From positions 113,137-177,136 of the forward strand of contig JBBAAR010000004.1 of NCBI GenBank assembly GCA_041658185.1: a stretch of DNA of 64,000 nt, given 5' to 3'. Positions 60,101 to 64,000 of the stretch are shown piece by piece. The notes beneath the pieces are model-generated. The model saw only the letters and a list, made by a program, of their open reading frames with translations, had not been told where the DNA came from and searched no databases. The DNA is from UBA8919 sp041658185. GTDB lineage: Bacteria > Elusimicrobiota > UBA8919. Numbering within the stretch: position 1 is the first letter of the stretch; every line of letters begins with the position of its first letter. The translations under genes were made by a program, and so were the position numbers.

Positions 60101-63100
60101 GAGATAATGCTGGAACTGCAAATACAGGAGGTGGAGGAGGAGCTGGAGGTAATGGAGGTTCTGGAATCGTAGTTGTGAGGTATTTAGATTATTATCCCGC
60201 CGGAGAACTTCAGTCCCGTGCAATAGACACGGGTAAAAAAGGAACAAGGTGGGGCCAGGTCTCGTGGGGGCAGAGCGTGCCTGCCGGAACGAGCATAAAA
60301 CTGAAGACCCGCACTGGCGATACGGCAACGCCCGACGGCACGTGGAGTGCTTGGAATTCATCGTCAGTTCCGACAGGGGAGTGGTACACAGTCGCCACCG
60401 GCACGCCGGTTGCATCACCTCGTTCCCGTTACATACAATACATTTCATCATTTACGACAATATATTCAACCAATACGCCTCAATTAAACGAAGTAACAAT
60501 CCAGTATGCGACGAACACAGCGACCTCGCCTAATCTTGTAAGTCCCGCAAACGAGATTTGGATTTCTTCATCACGACCCGTATTCAAATGGAACTTCGTG
60601 GACGACGAAGCGGACAGCCAGACAGGTTATCTGGTGCAGTTAAGCACCGCATTAAATTTCAGCGTAATCAATTACGCCAGCGGGGACACGTCTTCGGCAG
60701 TTTCCCAATATCAACCCGGAGCAAATATCAACAACGGCAATTACTACTGGCACATAAAGACGAGCGACACCTACGGCGAGTGGAGTGTGAATTCGTCGTC
60801 ATATCAGGTAAAAATAGACACCGCGCCGCCTACGGGACACACAATATCGTCGGTAGTGGCGTATTCAACATATTGTGTAGTTAACTGGAATACAGCCAAC
60901 GACCCTGCGGACATATACGGCTCTGCCGGCAGCGGACTTGCGTCATTGCCGTACGTGATGCGGTATTCCACGAGCAGCAATTTTGAAACACAAGTAACAA
61001 CGACAACGGATTGGTTTAGCGGAGCAAGCTCCGCAACTACAAGTTTAAATATGAATACGACGTATTATTTCCAGGTTAAGGCAAAAGATACGTTAGGTAA
61101 CGAGCAGTGGACGTCATCGTCGTCTGCGATAACGCTTGTGAACCTCCCGCTTGCGCCGACGCTTTCCGGTTTGTCCGGCTCGTCAATCCAGGTAGCGAAG
61201 AACGACGACGGCAATTCTTCCACCGTAGAATATTCAATAAAGGTATTAAAGAGTTGGGGCACTACATATTACGTTCAGGTGAGCAATACACTTGATACCG
61301 GCATTGTGTGGCAGACACTGACGAACTGGAGTTTTCCGATAACGGTGACGAATTTAAGCGGTAATACGTCATACCAGTTTTTGCTGCTGGCGCGCAATTA
61401 TGCGGGCGCAATAAGCACGGGCAGTTTCGCCGGCAAAACGACGCTTGCGAACCAGCCGGACGTTCCCGGCACATTTGAGACGGTGTATATTACGACGTAT
61501 TCAATAAAGCCAAGTTGGACGCAGAACAATGCGGAAGGCACAACATACAGAGTGCAGGTATCAACGCTGCTAAATTTCAGCGTAATAGCGTCAACGGAAG
61601 AAACAATTGTGAATTCCGTAACCGTATCTTCAATGACGGCGAACAAGTCGTATTATTTCAGAGTGGCGGCGATGAACTCGGAAGGACAGTTAACCAGTTG
61701 GACGGTATTGAACAACAGCAACCCGAAATATACGAGGATAGAAACGCCGGTTCTGTCTGACAATGTGTGGACAATCAACAGCAGTTCCGTAACCATAAAT
61801 TTGAGCGCCCAGACGTTCAGTAACATTTCCGGCGGTAGTTCAGGGTTATGGTTTGAAGAAAACGGTTCGGAAGGCAGCCCGTGGGCAAGCGGATGGATAC
61901 CGAACAAGATCTGGACGCGCAGCGAGAACAACCCTGCGAGTTCGCCTGCGTTGATAGGGAACACGACGTATGCATTTACAATAAAGAGCCGTAACTACGA
62001 GGGCCTGGAAAACGACGCGGTAGGCCCACTTGTAAAGGGAATGAAGATAGAGCCGATCCAGGGAGCGGAGTATTTAATATACGGCTCAAGTATAGCCATC
62101 CGTGCGACCGGTACATACAGTAATTTAGCAGATGGTATGTCCGGCATAAACTACACGCTCTGCATAGACACATACCAGTGGACGAACACCGGAGTAAGCA
62201 GCAGCGTGTGGGTGAAGAACACAGATTACTGGTATTACACAATGTATAACGGGACCGGCTCAGCCCTGTCGCCGAGCACGACATATTATTTCATCAGTAA
62301 CAGCCGGAATTACGACGGCTTATGTAATTCAACAATAACATACACCGCGAAAGTGACGCTGCCTACAACACCGGTGTCGCCAATTTTAGCGCTCCCGTCG
62401 GGCGACCCGCGCAACCGGCTCGGCGTAGAGATACAGGCTGAGAGTCCTGTAAACTCCGAAGTAACGCAGTATGCGGTAGCGATAAGCACGGTAAGTAATT
62501 TTAATCCCATATATTATGTCCAAACCGACCGGTCAACGGGCACGGTAGAGTGCTGGGATACAAAGGCAAACTGGAACGCCAAATTATTGGGTGATATGGG
62601 GAGCGGCGGCAGCGTAGTAGGCATAACGGGTTTGTTCTGGAATTCCACCTATTACGTGAAAGTGAAAGCGCGCAGCCCCGACGGCACCGGCTCGCCTTAC
62701 GGTGTCTCGGTAACGACAGTAACATATCCGCAGCCGCCTGCGGACGTACATTTCACGACGCCTACCGCAATGGGCGAACTGAATGCCGACTGGAGCGATG
62801 TTTCTGCAATGAAATACTGGGTGCAGATAAGCAGCGATTCAACAAACTGGTCGGTGTTAAACGGCGACAGCGGCTGGATAAGTTATTCATCACAAACATT
62901 TACGGGCTTGTTAACGAACAAAAAGTATTATGCGCGTGCAATAAGCCGGAACTTAGCGGGGATATACGTATCAACAATATCAGCGGGTAACTGGGAGACG
63001 AACGAAGACACCGGCGCGTACACATTGGCGGAATCGCCGTCAAATCTACAAATAACAGGTATCGGGTATACAACGGCAACGGTAACCTGGACCGGCGGTA

Positions 63101-64000
63101 ACAATCCTGCGGGCACGGCGACTTGGTATGATGTAGAGGCATCCTCAAACGGGTTTATAACAATAATAGATAAAAGCACAAGCACATATGAGGGAGTATT
63201 GGTAGACACATTTTCGGCAGCGAGCGGCACCGGTCTGAGCCATAACACAACATATCAGTTCAGGGTGCGTGCAATAAATATGGACAAGCTCCCGACCGCA
63301 TATTACACAACGGGCTTTTCATCCTGCACGCTGATAGACCCGCCGATAGATATAACAGTAAGCGGGATAACGCAGACGGACGCTAATTTAACGATTAACT
63401 GGCCCGGGACAGCGCCTGATTTGACCGACCAGGGACCCGGCGACGGTGCATACTGGGAGCGGTATCCCGGTATCGGTTCTAACGAAAAAGAGATTTCAGT
63501 GAAAACGACATTTCAGGATACTTACTGGCGTGATGAAGGCGGGAATACTAATAACAATATCTTCGGCAGTGCGTTGACGGCGAACACGACATACCAGTTT
63601 AAGGTAAAAGCAAGAAACAAAGAGAAGGCGGAAAGCGGCTGGGCTTATTCAACAATAAACTGCACGAGGATACAGCCGCCTTCGGTATTTACCGATGTTG
63701 TTATCACAACTAATACTATAAAGTTGAAAGTAGCGGGCGCATTTAATAACCTCGGCGTGATAGATACATCCACTTCCGCGGTAAGTACGGTCGGCGGGAC
63801 GGAACCGCCTGCGATGGGTGATTGGTCCGACGGTCTTTATACGGATTCGCCGCCGGAAACTAACCTGAGCACTAATGACCGCTGGTGGAAGTTCACAACT
63901 GAATACCGCGAGTATAAAGGGCTTGCGCCGAATGCGACCTATTATTTCAGGTCGTATTCAAGGAACAGGAAGGGGACGGTAGAACCGCTTACAAGTTATG
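54139..64000 (+). CDS. Giant exported surface protein (DUF2341, LamG, glycine-rich and FnIII domains), incomplete at 3' end
   Basis: At least 3287 codons without a stop, running off the window. Signal peptide (FLLFVLILLILSKGINLYSA), then tandem VGLYH/WHF(D/N)E repeats (residues 70-170) and a DUF2341 domain (180-280: RIPITINNGG...YMYYGNASASAG). A ConA-like domain (290-455) and five LamG-like lectin domains (about 515-1430, each ending DEVRIS) follow. A glycine-rich domain (about 1770-2015) resembles that of the 28.7-kb protein. From about 2130 on there are many fibronectin type III units with NTTYYF/NTTYQF motifs. Likely a cell-surface adhesin or glycan-binding protein. Confidence 0.9.
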   Translation, partial: MKNKFLLFVLILLILSKGINLYSAVWYQTTFNDFNSGEKNYTAIRSTDTAAYIELQRTGASELAADSQTVGLYHMNDGGPAELSSSVQGSTVVALYHFNNGPATTLTSDANTVGLWHFDEILSAPAPLPSTVVGSTVVALYHFDNGPATELSTDGNTVGLWHFNEGDGYYALDSVQQTWSKRIPITINNGGSGLSDYQVWIPTTVFSTAQWSDIKGVTGQIDLDDVRFATGTASTARFFPYWIDDSTVNPKGFWVKVITVPAGSSTIYMYYGNASASAGSNMSATGLLFDDFTGTSVDSSKWDLTYGNAVIENNMLKLGPTDWSYVRSALTFSDLIFTFKTKFVVGGRTQVAFRWQTADTDMNEFDFGTPTQQFSVRKTVGGTWAILKTVDYTFSSDTWYWYKVESIGTGLNTRKDYYSTDGNNWTLITTTESVFTSGKVKIWSTDSSTNYVDDVRIRKYASAEPTTSAGTTETAGYSQGVNNGYVKSGDGSNRWDTQVPFTSFGKSMNFRGGLTGTTSDYIAIPENSNFVTPPVTYEAWVNLNTLGVKKEIIESDNGASSGVQFMIDTDNKLHFMWLEGSNPKADGSTVFTTGQWYHCAGVATATDIKVFVNGKLEGTFSAALSARSPVDMNIGSYRRGVAEFFNGKIDEVRVSNIARSAATICQDAGGAVDSSALGNHGGLNVATQTYTTSMTGFGNTLQFNGVNDKVVSSTASFPFGNTARTMECWIKTSQSAVAHIITYGAMTDNNGSFIYMTSGRMCMGFYNNDLDSGITINDNLWHLVSFTFDGSTVKTYVDGKAGASAAKTTNTSGGENFVIGIKQNGLYPFDGLIDEVRISSGALSAGQIAADAGVYTPDASSYNNKGYICNASTSTEVPFSTFGKSMLFEGGLTGTTSDFVDCGNSASLQLNTGTVEAWIKTSNAGTSYRGIVAKQSAYSLFLNSNELGVYDWDASAWRGTSKNLNDNNWHHVASSFESGVANGTKIYDNGQLLTSTIMTIFNQNVPVQIGEANAAQLFNGLIDEVRISNVVRVSSVICADAGGAVDSSAFGNHGGLNIATQTYTTSDMTGFGKYLQFNGVNDKVNVSTLSTTSDSLALTKGSVEAWIKTSNAGTGSRAIVAKKNAYGMFLNANEFGIQDYSVGWRGTGKYLNDNNWHLVSFTFDNGVANGSKVYIDGNLSLTTQMTVYDQTVSLTIGDAGSGAPTAERFNGSIDEVRISSGALTAGQIAADAGSYVADASGKGNFGVAVSTYGTAGGLSMWTGAGSAKFGANALAFDGVNDYIDLGNTVLLSTSSFTLENWFYANSDSSSGRRIIEYNPTTNGTISKYLSVSITSPNTLKVDFYTGAWDASYAATISLNQWNHVAAVWDGSKVNSYLNGVQFASESKAITAYNTSWKTYIGANANNLGADSWFDGKIDEVRISSRALSSGEISADALGPCYNSGDFVSDVKDTGENGTVFQNIYSSSEIPTGTSLNFYVHTSSVTSPYYWTAYSGPYGSGSALSSLSRYRYVQYRSTFTTTNTNYSALMNDCTIQYAANTVPSRDMASGVANSETQITWTANTTPADNEGDGIEYYFNGSAGNQSYGGGNTFINGGLTANTQYSCQVKVRDTPWLKESSLSGGLQRYTLPTAPTDNNVTCDKSTSTVYGTSLFTFSTTFGAGTFSKIMYKWDTSLADSDWLNTWNAGALSQNALTQQTSYYLHVKAFNGDNVENGTFIKGPYLYQSNYQGATDTTDTDFNAGLVKSSATIVGTGNAAYIMITPKATGGTITYSGEYTIHTFTSNGTFTVSKSGVVEYLVVAGGGAGGCTSSGSHYTGGGGAGGYKTGTGFNVAVGQFTITVGSGGTAAASSAGGNGTDSVFSSITATGGGGGGGFDSLSTVAVSCGQNGGSGGGESTGEAAVTIGSASPAGQGNNGGTGQGTWISVCAGGGGGGAGAVGGNAASNLAGGNGGAGVNNSISGASVGYAGGGGGASNGTNGTASHGGGIRDNAGTANTGGGGGAGGNGGSGIVVVRYLDYYPAGELQSRAIDTGKKGTRWGQVSWGQSVPAGTSIKLKTRTGDTATPDGTWSAWNSSSVPTGEWYTVATGTPVASPRSRYIQYISSFTTIYSTNTPQLNEVTIQYATNTATSPNLVSPANEIWISSSRPVFKWNFVDDEADSQTGYLVQLSTALNFSVINYASGDTSSAVSQYQPGANINNGNYYWHIKTSDTYGEWSVNSSSYQVKIDTAPPTGHTISSVVAYSTYCVVNWNTANDPADIYGSAGSGLASLPYVMRYSTSSNFETQVTTTTDWFSGASSATTSLNMNTTYYFQVKAKDTLGNEQWTSSSSAITLVNLPLAPTLSGLSGSSIQVAKNDDGNSSTVEYSIKVLKSWGTTYYVQVSNTLDTGIVWQTLTNWSFPITVTNLSGNTSYQFLLLARNYAGAISTGSFAGKTTLANQPDVPGTFETVYITTYSIKPSWTQNNAEGTTYRVQVSTLLNFSVIASTEETIVNSVTVSSMTANKSYYFRVAAMNSEGQLTSWTVLNNSNPKYTRIETPVLSDNVWTINSSSVTINLSAQTFSNISGGSSGLWFEENGSEGSPWASGWIPNKIWTRSENNPASSPALIGNTTYAFTIKSRNYEGLENDAVGPLVKGMKIEPIQGAEYLIYGSSIAIRATGTYSNLADGMSGINYTLCIDTYQWTNTGVSSSVWVKNTDYWYYTMYNGTGSALSPSTTYYFISNSRNYDGLCNSTITYTAKVTLPTTPVSPILALPSGDPRNRLGVEIQAESPVNSEVTQYAVAISTVSNFNPIYYVQTDRSTGTVECWDTKANWNAKLLGDMGSGGSVVGITGLFWNSTYYVKVKARSPDGTGSPYGVSVTTVTYPQPPADVHFTTPTAMGELNADWSDVSAMKYWVQISSDSTNWSVLNGDSGWISYSSQTFTGLLTNKKYYARAISRNLAGIYVSTISAGNWETNEDTGAYTLAESPSNLQITGIGYTTATVTWTGGNNPAGTATWYDVEASSNGFITIIDKSTSTYEGVLVDTFSAASGTGLSHNTTYQFRVRAINMDKLPTAYYTTGFSSCTLIDPPIDITVSGITQTDANLTINWPGTAPDLTDQGPGDGAYWERYPGIGSNEKEISVKTTFQDTYWRDEGGNTNNNIFGSALTANTTYQFKVKARNKEKAESGWAYSTINCTRIQPPSVFTDVVITTNTIKLKVAGAFNNLGVIDTSTSAVSTVGGTEPPAMGDWSDGLYTDSPPETNLSTNDRWWKFTTEYREYKGLAPNATYYFRSYSRNRKGTVEPLTSY

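Overview
The window looks like chromosomal DNA of a low-GC (roughly 40%) strictly or mostly anaerobic bacterium using the standard bacterial code. The rubrerythrin cluster, archaeal-type phosphoglycerate mutase, short HrcA, an STT3-like oligosaccharyltransferase and dense dispersed 'phrase' repeats remind me of groundwater candidate lineages near Elusimicrobiota or Omnitrophota. That placement is an impression, not a result.

Layout. 1-5.2 kb: a TPR protein, a compact type II restriction-modification pair, a cyclase-domain protein and ApgM. 5.2-13 kb: SecG, four tRNAs, then ThrRS, IF3, L35 and L20, TrkH/TrkA and PheS; infC has an AUU start and a structured leader with terminator. 13-18.4 kb: an accessory island of exported proteins, RelBE-like and HicAB toxin-antitoxin modules on the minus strand, a C-type-lectin protein whose C-terminus resembles a diversity-generating-retroelement target, and a 21-bp (heptapeptide) tandem array. 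18.5-28.2 kb: an oxidative-stress operon, RbfA-NrnA-TruB-RibF, WecB, PanE, STT3. 28.2-31 kb: a second accessory block with a glycine-rich surface protein flanked by direct repeats. 31-45.4 kb: PheT, ZapA, 6S RNA, RarA, RNase Y, a PMT-like membrane protein and HrcA-GrpE-DnaK-DnaJ-RsmE. 45.4-52 kb: tRNA-Leu and a signalling cluster (histidine kinase, four REC proteins, PilZ, LuxR-type HTH, ECF sigma factor). 52-64 kb: exported-protein genes ending in a giant surface protein (over 3287 codons, LamG and fibronectin-like domains) that runs off the window.

The most unusual material is regulatory and repetitive. Five promoters have four head-to-tail 11-bp repeats ending 5-6 bp before the -10 box, in two unrelated sequence classes (GTTACA and CTTCGCA). 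Four of them stand before genes with a recognisable exported-protein N-terminus, one of these a truncated fragment, and the fifth stands before a gene whose export signal is uncertain. Dispersed intergenic phrases, including a perfect palindrome, also occur in frame inside housekeeping genes (pheS, pheT, wecB, rsmE) and make up the signal-peptide codons of several exported proteins. dnaJ has no ordinary start codon and seems to begin at AUA, and some transcripts look leaderless.

Together the accessory genes suggest a cell that varies, glycosylates and displays large surface proteins under shared regulation. The regulator of the 11-bp repeats, and the reverse transcriptase the lectin-like gene would need, are not identifiable here.
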